Positions 1 through 6,285 of a stretch of DNA of 34,538 nucleotides are shown one piece after another (position 1 is the first letter of the stretch; each line of letters opens with the position of its first letter). Both the position numbers and the translations under genes were made by a program. Origin of the DNA: Firmicutes bacterium UBA5774 (GTDB lineage: Bacteria; Bacillota; Clostridia; Peptostreptococcales; Anaerovoracaceae). A model generated the notes under the pieces. It was given only the letters and a program-made list of their open reading frames with translations, had not been told where the DNA came from and ran no database searches. The stretch lies in assembly GCA_002418625.1 (NCBI GenBank), contig DIEM01000056.1, positions 1 through 34,538 of the forward strand, read 5' to 3'.

Positions 1-1
1 T

Positions 2-1234
2 GTAAAATCATCTTACCGCGCACAGATACGTTCAAAAGCAGACGAAGGCAATAGCGCATACGCCATTTCCCGCGAATTGGAGATAGCGGAAAACACTGCT
101 AAAAAGTATATGCGAAATCGTGGCAAGGAAGTCAAGGTGCATGGACTTTGTGGGAGACCGCGGGGTTCGAAACTTGACCCTTTCAAACCATATCTCAACG
201 AACTGATTGGAAGCGGGATCATAAATTGTGTCGTCCTTCTCGAAAAGCTTCGAGTCCAAAAATATGCCGGAGGGATCACGATCATCAAGGACTACGTCAG
301 CGCTTACAGACCACCGAAAATCGGGAAGGCAGTCCAAAGATACGAAACAAAACCGGGCAAGCAAGCGCAGATGGACTGGGGGATAGTAAGCTACGTCGAT
401 GAAAAAGGGATCGTTCACAAAGCGCCTGCCTTCGTCATGATCATGAGCAGCTCAAGAGCCAAATATGTTGAGTTCACCAAGCGGTGCGATCTTTTCAGCC
501 TGATTAAGTGTATGGTGAACGCATTTGAATATTTTGGCGGCATTCCGGAAACGGTCCTGACAGATCGGATGAAAACCGTCATTCTCCGAAGCGAAGCTGG
601 AAAGCCCATATGGAACACGCAGTTTGCAGATTTCGCAGCGGACATGGGTTTCGTTCCGAAGGTGTGCAGACCTCGCAGGCCGCAGACCAAGGGAAAAGTT
701 GAAAGGCTCGTGGACTATATGAAGGACAATTTCCTGCCTGGAAGACATTTTTCGGATATTGAGGATCTGAATCGCCAAGCACTTTCTTGGTGCCGGTCGG
801 TCGACAGCAAGGTCCACGGAACCACCGGAGAGATTCCGCTTGTTGCTTTGTCAAAGGAGCCGCTTCTTTGCCTGCCGGTAAAAGAAGTCCGGGACAAATA
901 CCGCTGGGAAATGCGCAAGGTGACAAGAGAAGGGCTTGTGAGCTTCGACGGTGTCAAATATGGCGTTCCCTGGCAGTATAGCGGCAAGGAGGTCAGGGTT
1001 CGGGCTGTCTGCGGTTTCTTCGAGGCATATGATGGCGAAGTCAGGATCCTTCGGGAAAAGATAGAGTACACTTCCGGAAAAATCGTCTGGCTCCCCGGCC
1101 AGTATCAGGGTCTGACAGAGAAAAACGGGATGGCAGTATCGTCTCCATATGCTTTAAAAACATCCGGCTTCTCCGTCGAAATCAGGCCACTGTCCGTTTA
1201 CGACGAAATGATGGAGGTGGCTGCAAATGGCTGA
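2..1234 (+). CDS. istA: IS21-family transposase IstA, 5' end cut by window edge
   Basis: This is the DDE transposase that cuts and joins the ends of an IS21-family element. The frame is open back to base 2, and the first visible residues include a helix-turn-helix stretch (YAISRELEIAENTAKKYM), so the TTG at 77 is not the start; only the N-terminus is missing. The catalytic core is visible as QMDWG (first acidic residue), ETVLTDRMK (second) and the KGKVERLVDYMK segment carrying the glutamate. The C-terminal part (VSFDGVKYGVPW) is the small beta-barrel domain common in IstA. The stop overlaps the istB start by 8 bases, the normal IS21 arrangement. No internal stop is seen, so the visible part looks functional. 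Confidence 0.93.
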   Translation, partial: VKSSYRAQIRSKADEGNSAYAISRELEIAENTAKKYMRNRGKEVKVHGLCGRPRGSKLDPFKPYLNELIGSGIINCVVLLEKLRVQKYAGGITIIKDYVSAYRPPKIGKAVQRYETKPGKQAQMDWGIVSYVDEKGIVHKAPAFVMIMSSSRAKYVEFTKRCDLFSLIKCMVNAFEYFGGIPETVLTDRMKTVILRSEAGKPIWNTQFADFAADMGFVPKVCRPRRPQTKGKVERLVDYMKDNFLPGRHFSDIEDLNRQALSWCRSVDSKVHGTTGEIPLVALSKEPLLCLPVKEVRDKYRWEMRKVTREGLVSFDGVKYGVPWQYSGKEVRVRAVCGFFEAYDGEVRILREKIEYTSGKIVWLPGQYQGLTEKNGMAVSSPYALKTSGFSVEIRPLSVYDEMMEVAANG

Positions 1235-2009
1235 TATTGAGCACGCGCGAGAATGTCTCGAAAGGATCGGCCTGACTGCGGGCAGCCAGCTTCTTGAAGC
1301 GAAACTTGAGGATGCTGCCAAGAGGGAGCTCACATACCTTGATTTTCTTTCCGATTTTCTTGATGTTGAGCTTCAGGAAAGAAAACGCAGGAGCGAAGAA
1401 ACAAGAACCAAGCTTTCGAGGCTTCCCCACAGGAAGACGCTGGAGGAGTTCGATTATGATTTCCAGGCCAGCATCGACAAACGGCAGATCATGGAGCTTT
1501 CGACCCTTGCATTTGCAGCTAGGAAAGAAAACGTGATATTTCTTGGGCCGCCGGGCGTCGGCAAGACCCATCTTGCGGTCGGGCTTGCGGTCCAGGCGCT
1601 CAGAAACGGCAAAACAGTCTACTATGCCAGCCTTTCACAGTTGATTGCTGACCTTAAGAAAGCGCATCAGCAAAACAGACTGGATCGCAGATGGCGGGTC
1701 TACCTCAGGCCGGACATTCTTGTCATCGATGAAGTTGGGTATATGCAGCTCGACAGACACTCAGCGGAGCTTCTGTTTCGCCTGATATGCTCAAGATACG
1801 AGCATGGCAGCATCATACTCACCAGCAACAAAGTCTTCAGCGACTGGGGCGAACTCATGAGCGACACAGTTATTGCAACGGCCATGCTCGACAGGCTTTT
1901 GCATCACGCGCATGTGATCAATATCCGTGGTGAATCCTACAGGATCCGCCAGCGTCAGAAATCCGGAATCAATACAGTACCGGCGGCCAATATCCCGGCG
2001 ATTCAGTAA
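1227..2009 (+). CDS. istB: IS21-family helper ATPase IstB
   Basis: This is an AAA+ ATPase of the DnaC/IstB type that assists IstA in strand transfer and target choice. At 260 residues it has the usual family length. The Walker A motif GPPGVGKT lies at residues 107-114, and Walker B (ILVIDEVGY) has its aspartate at residue 168. A conserved sensor-like segment (GSIILTSNK) and the C-terminal HHAHVINIRGESYR block are both typical of IstB. The ATG at 1227 lies inside the last codons of istA, so the two are probably translationally coupled; a GGAGGTGG-like ribosome site precedes it at about 1213-1220. The gene looks intact. Confidence 0.95.
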   Translation: MADIEHARECLERIGLTAGSQLLEAKLEDAAKRELTYLDFLSDFLDVELQERKRRSEETRTKLSRLPHRKTLEEFDYDFQASIDKRQIMELSTLAFAARKENVIFLGPPGVGKTHLAVGLAVQALRNGKTVYYASLSQLIADLKKAHQQNRLDRRWRVYLRPDILVIDEVGYMQLDRHSAELLFRLICSRYEHGSIILTSNKVFSDWGELMSDTVIATAMLDRLLHHAHVINIRGESYRIRQRQKSGINTVPAANIPAIQ

Positions 2010-2067
2010 CCGGCGTTTGGGTCAAATTCTTCCCGGCGATTGCATCATTTTTATTCCGGCGTTGACA
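1995..2067 (+). repeat. IS21 right-end repeat array
   Basis: Four CCGGCG cores occur at 1995-2000, 2010-2015, 2033-2038 and 2056-2061. The last three are spaced 23 bases apart, about two helical turns. IS21-family ends are known to carry multiple terminal repeats that bind the transposase, and this block runs from the end of istB to the inferred tip at 2067. The first copy lies within the istB coding sequence, so it may be chance. Confidence 0.6.
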
Positions 2068-2857
2068 TATGCGGTCTGACTGTATTGTACTCATTCCTCC
2101 AAGCTTCAATCGTAGTTCTTGCATCGCCAAGGTTTTTAAACCAGTGGGCATCAAGACATTCCTCACGGAATTTGCCGTTAAAACTTTCAATATAAGCATT
2201 TTGGATTGGTTTGCCAGGATCAATGAAAATATGATGGATATTCTTTTCATATGACCAAGCGCTTAAAACATTGCCTGTAAATTCTGGTCCGTTATCTGTC
2301 AGGATCTCCTTTGGAAAGCCACGGAAGAATGCGATTCTATTCAAGACAGCTGCCACACGGGTCCCAGTGATTGAAGTGTCTGTTTCAAGGGCAAGGCATT
2401 CACGAGTTGCCTCATCAATGACCGTCAGCACACGAATCCGCCTGCCATTTGCGAGAGTATCAGATACAAAATCAAATGACCAGCGAGTGTTCGGTGTAGA
2501 GACGATCTCAGGTTTGCCTCTTTTTTCGGAAGGGCACTTCTTCTTCCGTTTGCGGATGCTAAGTCCAGCTTCCTTGTAAAGCCTGTAGGTTTTCTTATGG
2601 TTGATATGGAATCCTTCGCGACGCAAAAGGATATGGAGCCTTTTGTAGCCGAACCGCCGCCAGCGGGTGGCGAGTTCGGAAAGCCTCTCTATGATCCGGT
2701 TGTCCTCTTCGCGCTTTGTTGATCTGTATCGTTTAAATGTCCTGTTGATATCGAGTAGCCTGCACACGCGTCTTTCGCTTAGATTAAGTTCCTGCTGGAG
2801 TTCACAAGCTATTTCTTTTTTGCGGGCAGGCTGAATTCGTTTTTTTGTACGACCCAT
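2051..2857 (-). pseudogene. IS3-family transposase OrfB, C-terminus replaced by IS21 end
   Basis: This is the catalytic half of an IS3-type transposase. It has an HTH_21-like region (RRFGYKRLHILLRREG), then an rve integrase core with the DDE residues in WSFDFVSD, LTDNGPEFTG and AYIESFNGKF. The family normally continues past the NTVRPH motif with roughly SSLGxLTPxEF, but here the frame reads only MSTPE and stops. Those last codons lie within the IS21 right-end sequence (2051-2067), so the break is best explained by insertion of that element after the RPH codons. The DDE triad is intact, but the C-terminal tail is lost. It is meant to be made as a fusion with OrfA by -1 frameshifting. Confidence 0.82.
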
Positions 2858-3096
2858 TTCAGGGCCTGGTTATCGAGGGTAAGATCTGCAACGATCTGCT
2901 TGAGCCTTCGGTTTTCTTCTTCGAGCTGCTTGAGCCTTCTGGCCTCGCTGACATCCATGCCTCCATATTTGGATTTCCATCGATAGAACGTCTGCTCGCT
3001 GATATTGTGCTGCCGGATGATGTCCTTGGTCGGCACACCGTTTTCTTGCATCTTCAAGATGCCAATGATCTGCTCTTCTGTAAATTTTTTCTGCAT
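2809..3096 (-). CDS. IS3-family transposase OrfA (DNA-binding)
   Basis: This 95-residue protein has an N-terminal helix-turn-helix of the HTH_8 (transposase_8) type (FTEEQIIGILKMQENGVPTKDI ... SEQTFYRWKSKYGG) followed by a leucine-rich coiled coil (LKQLEEENRRLKQIVADL). This is the standard IS3 OrfA layout, which recognises the element ends and multimerises. Its 3' end overlaps orfB by 49 bases in a different frame. A slippery heptamer near the stop would let ribosomes make the OrfAB fusion. The gene itself looks undamaged, but its partner orfB is truncated, so the element should no longer move by itself. Confidence 0.92.
   Translation of the reverse strand: MQKKFTEEQIIGILKMQENGVPTKDIIRQHNISEQTFYRWKSKYGGMDVSEARRLKQLEEENRRLKQIVADLTLDNQALKWVVQKNEFSLPAKKK
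2815..2821 (-). other. Probable -1 ribosomal frameshift site, A AAA AAG
   Basis: On the minus strand the end of orfA reads GCA AAA AAG AAA TAG. The heptamer A-AAA-AAG is in the correct register for a -1 shift, and the -1 frame continues as RKKEIACEL of orfB. IS3-family elements commonly use exactly this heptamer to make the OrfAB transposase. Confidence 0.7.
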
Positions 3097-3189
3097 AATT
3101 TTATCCCTCCCGGATATTTCATTATATCATCCGGACTCTCGCGGAGGGTGGTAATTTTACAGGGGAGAAGGTCAATTGGAGCTTGCAGA

Positions 3190-3378
3190 TTAAATATCCC
3201 TAATCCTAACCTTCATACCAGAGCAAAGATATGGAGTTTCATCACCGCAAAAATAGTAAGCATCGGAGTGTTCGACTCTCCCGATTATCCATGGCTTATC
3301 GGTGTCGTCAGTCAATATTTCTAGAGGGTGACCGCAACTCAGTGTCGCACTCCTGGTATAATGCCCCCCCTGTGTCAA
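3190..3378 (-). pseudogene. Small fragment resembling DUF5348-type proteins
   Basis: The minus-strand frame ends in a stretch that looks like real protein rather than shadow sequence: a CGHPLEILTDD segment, then GRVEHSDAYYFCGDE, then GMKVRIRD. This order resembles small DUF5348-like proteins found in Firmicutes, but I only recall the pattern and have not compared it. No convincing ATG or ribosome site is present; a TTG at 3378 is the only candidate start, and the open frame continues upstream into the neighbouring transposase remnant. It is probably the surviving 3' part of a small accessory gene trapped between two insertion-sequence remains. Confidence 0.3.
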
Positions 3379-3425
3379 GACACTGCTGGAGAAAAAATAA
3401 GTTGATTCTCCTTTCTGTGTTTTGA

Positions 3426-3923
3426 TCAACAGGCCACGGCCGCCCGACCCCAATAGAAATCATCCGGGCAAGCGCCTCCGATGGAGGAATGAGGCCTGTA
3501 GTTATTGTATTCGTGGATATACTTATTGATAGCTTTACGGAGCTCACGAGGGCTGTCAAATTCATTTATATAAATTAGATCGTATTTCAGCGTCCTGAAA
3601 AAGCGTTCTGTGCGAACATTGTTGAGGGCCTGCCCTTTGCCATCCATGGAGACGCGAACTTCATTTTTATCGAGCAGCATCAGATATTCCGGATTGGTGA
3701 AATGGCCGCCCTGATCACTGTTGATGATATCTGGTTTATGACAGCCTAATGCTCTTTTCAGGCAGGCCATTACAAATTTTTTCTCCAAGGTGCTTGAAAG
3801 TTCGAAATCGACGATCCGGCGGCTGTACCAGTCAATAATGATAAAAAGATACATGAATCCCTTGGCCATCCGGATATAGGTGATATCAATACCCCAAACT
3901 TGATTTGGTCTCGTAATGGGAGC
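3426..3923 (-). pseudogene. IS3-family transposase OrfB remnant, 5' part missing
   Basis: The integrase core of a second, different IS3-type transposase is present: ITRPNQVWGIDITYI with the first aspartate, INSDQGGHFT with the second, and NNVRTERFFRTLKYD with the glutamate, ending in the family tail YNNYRPHSSIGG. Homology-like sequence starts at about ITRPN, some 20 codons upstream of the first ATG (3869). The N-terminal HTH_21 region and any orfA are absent; instead the sequence runs directly into the terminator of tRNA-Lys. The preserved triad but missing N-terminus mark it as a non-autonomous relic. It differs clearly from the IS3 copy at 2051-3096. Confidence 0.85.
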
Positions 3924-3950
3924 ATTATACTCACCCCCTTCAAAATGCCA

Positions 3951-3990
3951 AAAAAAGCAATACCCGCCAAATAGGCGGGATATTGCTTTT
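3951..3990 (-). terminator. Rho-independent terminator of tRNA-Lys
   Basis: Reading the minus strand just after the CCA of the tRNA, AGCAATATCCCGCC pairs with GGCGGGTATTGCT around a short TATTT loop, followed by a run of T. It lies directly 3' of the tRNA gene and fits its terminator. Confidence 0.85.
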
Positions 3991-4066
3991 TGGTACTCCG
4001 TCGGGGGCTCGAACCCCGGACACCCTGATTAAGAGTCAGGTGCTCTACCAGCTGAGCTAACGAAGC
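3991..4066 (-). tRNA. tRNA-Lys (anticodon CTT)
   Basis: The minus strand gives a 76-nt cloverleaf. The acceptor arms GCTTCGT and ACGGAGT pair with two G-U wobbles, and the D arm contains AGCTCAGCTGGTAGAGC. The anticodon stem-loop is CCTGA-CTCTTAA-TCAGG with CTT in the loop, the T arm contains GGTTCGAGCC, and CCA is encoded. It reads AAG codons. A promoter lies 21 bases upstream and a strong terminator immediately downstream, so it is a single-gene transcription unit. Its 3' end faces the insertion-sequence remains, a typical site for foreign DNA to accumulate. Confidence 0.97.
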
Positions 4067-4086
4067 ATGAATTTGTGACAATTGAT

Positions 4087-4115
4087 ATTATACCCATGGA
4101 GGCTCAATTTTGCAA
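4087..4115 (-). promoter_or_regulatory. Promoter of tRNA-Lys
   Basis: On the minus strand TTGCAA and a perfect TATAAT are separated by 17 bases, with the -10 about 20 bases upstream of the first tRNA nucleotide. Confidence 0.8.
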
Positions 4116-4150
4116 TACTTTTATTGCGAAGAGGCGGAAACAAATTTTAC

Positions 4151-4179
4151 TTGTATAAAAATGGGCGGCAATATATAAT
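4151..4179 (+). promoter_or_regulatory. Promoter upstream of the HTH gene
   Basis: TTGTAT and TATAAT are separated by exactly 17 bases, about 40 bases upstream of the 63-residue HTH gene. The surrounding DNA is very AT-rich. Confidence 0.7.
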
Positions 4180-4220
4180 AATATACACGAATATATACTA
4201 TTGACTATTGAGGTAGTGCT

Positions 4221-4412
4221 ATGTCATCGGAATTAAAATATTTAACAATCGAACAGGTCGCCGAGATGCTCCAGGTCACGAGGATGACGATCTATAATCT
4301 GCAGCAGAAGGGCCTGCCATTCATCAAATTGGGCAAAAGCGTCAGGTTTGACAAGGATGACGTGGTCGCCTGGATGAACAGCAAGAAAGTGACGAGCAAG
4401 GAAACGAAATAA
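4221..4412 (+). CDS. Small excisionase-type (HTH_17) DNA-binding protein
   Basis: This is a 63-residue protein made almost entirely of a MerR-like winged helix of the excisionase/HTH_17 family: YLTIEQVAEMLQVTRMTIYNLQQKG, then PFIKLGKSVRFDKDDVVAWM. Such proteins bind DNA as small regulators or as recombination directionality factors. The start is the ATG at 4221, with a GAGGT ribosome site about 5 bases upstream. It has its own promoter and precedes a broken symporter gene by 91 bases. No integrase is nearby, so I would not call it an excisionase; its position beside a tRNA and insertion sequences makes a mobile origin possible. Confidence 0.8.
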   Translation: MSSELKYLTIEQVAEMLQVTRMTIYNLQQKGLPFIKLGKSVRFDKDDVVAWMNSKKVTSKETK

Positions 4413-4425
4413 TACGTACGAACAG

Positions 4426-4455
4426 GATGCTGCAGCACATGATGCGGCATCTTTG
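4426..4455 (+). terminator. Possible weak terminator after the HTH gene
   Basis: GATGCTGC (4426-4433) pairs with GCGGCATC (4444-4451), giving an 8-bp stem with one G-T pair, followed only by TTTGT. The T tract is short, so termination would be partial. Confidence 0.35.
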
Positions 4456-4503
4456 TAAATTGTGCCAACGGCCATAATCAGAATCGCAACTGGAGGGTAT
4501 CCT

Positions 4504-5582
4504 ATGAACTTCTGGTCGATCAGTTTTTCTGTCCTTTATATCTTGGCGCTGTTCAGCATCAGCATTTTTTTTGCGCGTAAAGCGGTCAGTTCATACGAGG
4601 AATATAATCTATGCGGCAGATCCCTGTCCTTTGCCTATGTCGTCATGACATATTTCGGCACCTGGGTCGGCGGCGGAACAATCATCGGGCTTGTGGGACT
4701 TTCGTATCTCAGCGGGATCAGTAAATACTGGATCATGAGCATTCCTTATATTGTCGGGTTTTTCTTCGCCTTCCTTTTTATAACCCGCATCAGGAAACTC
4801 AAACAGTATAGTATCGGCGATATGATGGCGCTGCGGTATCCGAAATTCAACGAGGCGGTTCGCATACCGACTGCCATAGCGGTCATCATAAGGAATGTTA
4901 CTGTCATTGGCATGCAATTCAGCGCCATTTCGCTGCTTGTCGTCTATGTTTTCGGAATAAACCGAAACTTTGCGATCCTGCTCATCTTCATTTTGATAAC
5001 GGCCTACACATCTTTGAGCGGACTTTGGGGCATTGTCGGCACCGATATCCTGCAGGGCATCATGCAAGCCGCAGGCCTGATCCTGCTTTTCACCCAGAGC
5101 TATAAGCTGAGCGGAGGCTGGCAGCAGGCGACTCTTTATTTCGCGTCCATCGATCACTCGGAATACCTTCGGCTGATCAATGGACCGGACTGGTGGGGGC
5201 AGGTCGGGATCTATGTTTTTACGATAGGGCTGTTCTTTCTAATCGGGGACCAGGGGGACTGGCAGAAGATCAATTCCTGCAAGACTGACAGGATCGCTTT
5301 CTGGGGATTCCTGATGCCGCTTTGCGTCGCGATGATATGGCTGATGATACCGGCATATACTCAAAATATAAAAATGAAAAGATCACGTTGGCGGCGATTT
5401 TCTGCGGTCTCATATCGGGACTCGCGACCTGGATCCATTTTGACTTGTCAGCGGAAAGCTGGTTTTACGGATGCTTATTATCGTTCGCAATACCTGTTTT
5501 GATCATTTTTGCGTCTTCCCCGTTTATCAAAGAGAAATTCAATTTTGCGAGACTCAGGTTCTACAAGTCCGGCGGCAGTTGA
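4504..5582 (+). pseudogene. Sodium:solute symporter (SSS family), internal deletion and frameshift
   Basis: The first 280 or so residues from the ATG at 4504 (GGAGG ribosome site at 4492-4496) form a normal N-terminal two-thirds of an SSS-family Na+-coupled transporter: eight or so membrane spans, FGTWVGGGT near residue 55 and the GDQGDWQKI motif. The frame then loses sense after MIWLMIPAYT (about 5360) and stops at 5502. Meaningful membrane sequence (YSKYKNEKITLAAIFCG and onward) continues in another frame to 5582. Even joined, the product would be about 355 residues against roughly 460-500 for the family, and the usual STADS-type segment of the later helices is missing. Both a deletion of about 120 codons and a frame change are therefore inferred. 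The substrate cannot be named. Confidence 0.8.
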
Positions 5583-5634
5583 TTTTTCAGCGTCCTCAGT
5601 CGGTTGGAACACAGTATGTGACTGATTTTAACAA

Positions 5635-5663
5635 TTGCTATCCGCCATGCTTTCGTATATAAT
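5635..5663 (+). promoter_or_regulatory. Promoter upstream of the 169-residue membrane protein gene
   Basis: TTGCTA and a perfect TATAAT are separated by 17 bases, placing the transcript start about 35 bases before the ATG at 5704. Confidence 0.7.
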
Positions 5664-5703
5664 TACTTAGAGAGTTTCATAGGTAAATAGAGGTAGCAAT
5701 GTA

Positions 5704-6213
5704 ATGAATGACCTCGTTCCAGCCCTGAGAGAATTGATCCGAGAAATACTAACTGAAAATGTCACATTGATCATAAGCGTTGCTATCATAATCGCAGCGC
5801 TTTTTCTGGTGTGGCTGCTGCTGAGAGGCGTCAGGCTTTGGTACTGGAAAGTCAACGACAGTACGGGCACATTGAAGAAAATAGAAAAACGCTTGAACAA
5901 CGTTGAAAAGTATATGGCTAAGGAAAATCGCAAAAAAGGAACCCGGCAGACTGCCATGCCGTCAAAGGAGCAGGCGGAGCGGACATCGCAGCCGTCATTT
6001 GCCGACACACCTGCTGCGGCGATTGCGGCCGCCCCTGACGCGGGGATCGGCTCTGACGCAAAAGCAGCCCCTGCGTCATTCCCGGAGGCATCGGAAGCCG
6101 TGGCTTCTCAAAGGCAGGACGGGCAGGAGCGGCCGGACTTGACGGAAACATTCATTGGGAAAAGCGGAAGGATCTATCGACGGGACGAGCTTGAGGACCT
6201 GATCAGGAACTGA
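5704..6213 (+). CDS. Membrane-anchored hypothetical protein with coiled coil
   Basis: I do not recognise this 169-residue protein. Residues about 22-44 form one membrane helix (LIISVAIIIAALFLVWLLL). A basic stretch follows with a predicted short coiled coil (TLKKIEKRLNNVEKYM), then a low-complexity Ala/Pro/Glu linker, and a C-terminal tail, FIGKSGRIYRRDELEDLI, that looks like a small conserved motif. The ATG at 5704 follows an AGAGGTAG ribosome site. It has its own good promoter and lies 72 bases upstream of the zinc-ribbon membrane protein, so the two are likely co-transcribed. An envelope-associated role is possible but not shown. Confidence 0.7.
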   Translation: MNDLVPALRELIREILTENVTLIISVAIIIAALFLVWLLLRGVRLWYWKVNDSTGTLKKIEKRLNNVEKYMAKENRKKGTRQTAMPSKEQAERTSQPSFADTPAAAIAAAPDAGIGSDAKAAPASFPEASEAVASQRQDGQERPDLTETFIGKSGRIYRRDELEDLIRN

Positions 6214-6285
6214 AATCGCAGAGGGATTCCGGAAGACGTTGAAAAGCTCGAACATGGTTAATTTGAGCCAGGCAGGAGGAGAAAC

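Larger units (their letters stand above)
1..2067 (+). mobile_element. IS21-family insertion sequence, left end outside the window
   Basis: The element consists of istA and istB overlapping by 8 bases, followed by a non-coding right end with repeated CCGGCG blocks. The right tip is placed at 2067 because the sequence there reads TTGACA, which on the other strand begins TGTCAACGCC, the usual 5'-TG form of an IS21 end. At exactly this point the IS3-type orfB on the minus strand loses its expected C-terminal sequence, so the element appears to have landed inside that gene. The left end and any target duplication lie upstream of the window and could not be seen. Confidence 0.8.
2068..3174 (-). mobile_element. 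IS3-family element interrupted by the IS21 element
   Basis: On the minus strand this carries orfA and most of orfB of an IS3-type element. The left end (orfA side) is placed tentatively at about 3174, where the minus strand reads TGACCTTCTCCCC upstream of orfA; this is a plausible terminal repeat, but its partner is not visible. The other end stops at 2068, where the IS21 element begins, so the last part of orfB and the right inverted repeat should lie upstream of the window. The outer boundary at 3174 is uncertain by some tens of bases. Confidence 0.6.

Noticed and set aside
4221..4412. Excisionase of an integrative element
   Set aside because: The HTH_17 fold fits, but there is no integrase, relaxase or att repeat in the window, so only a DNA-binding call is made.
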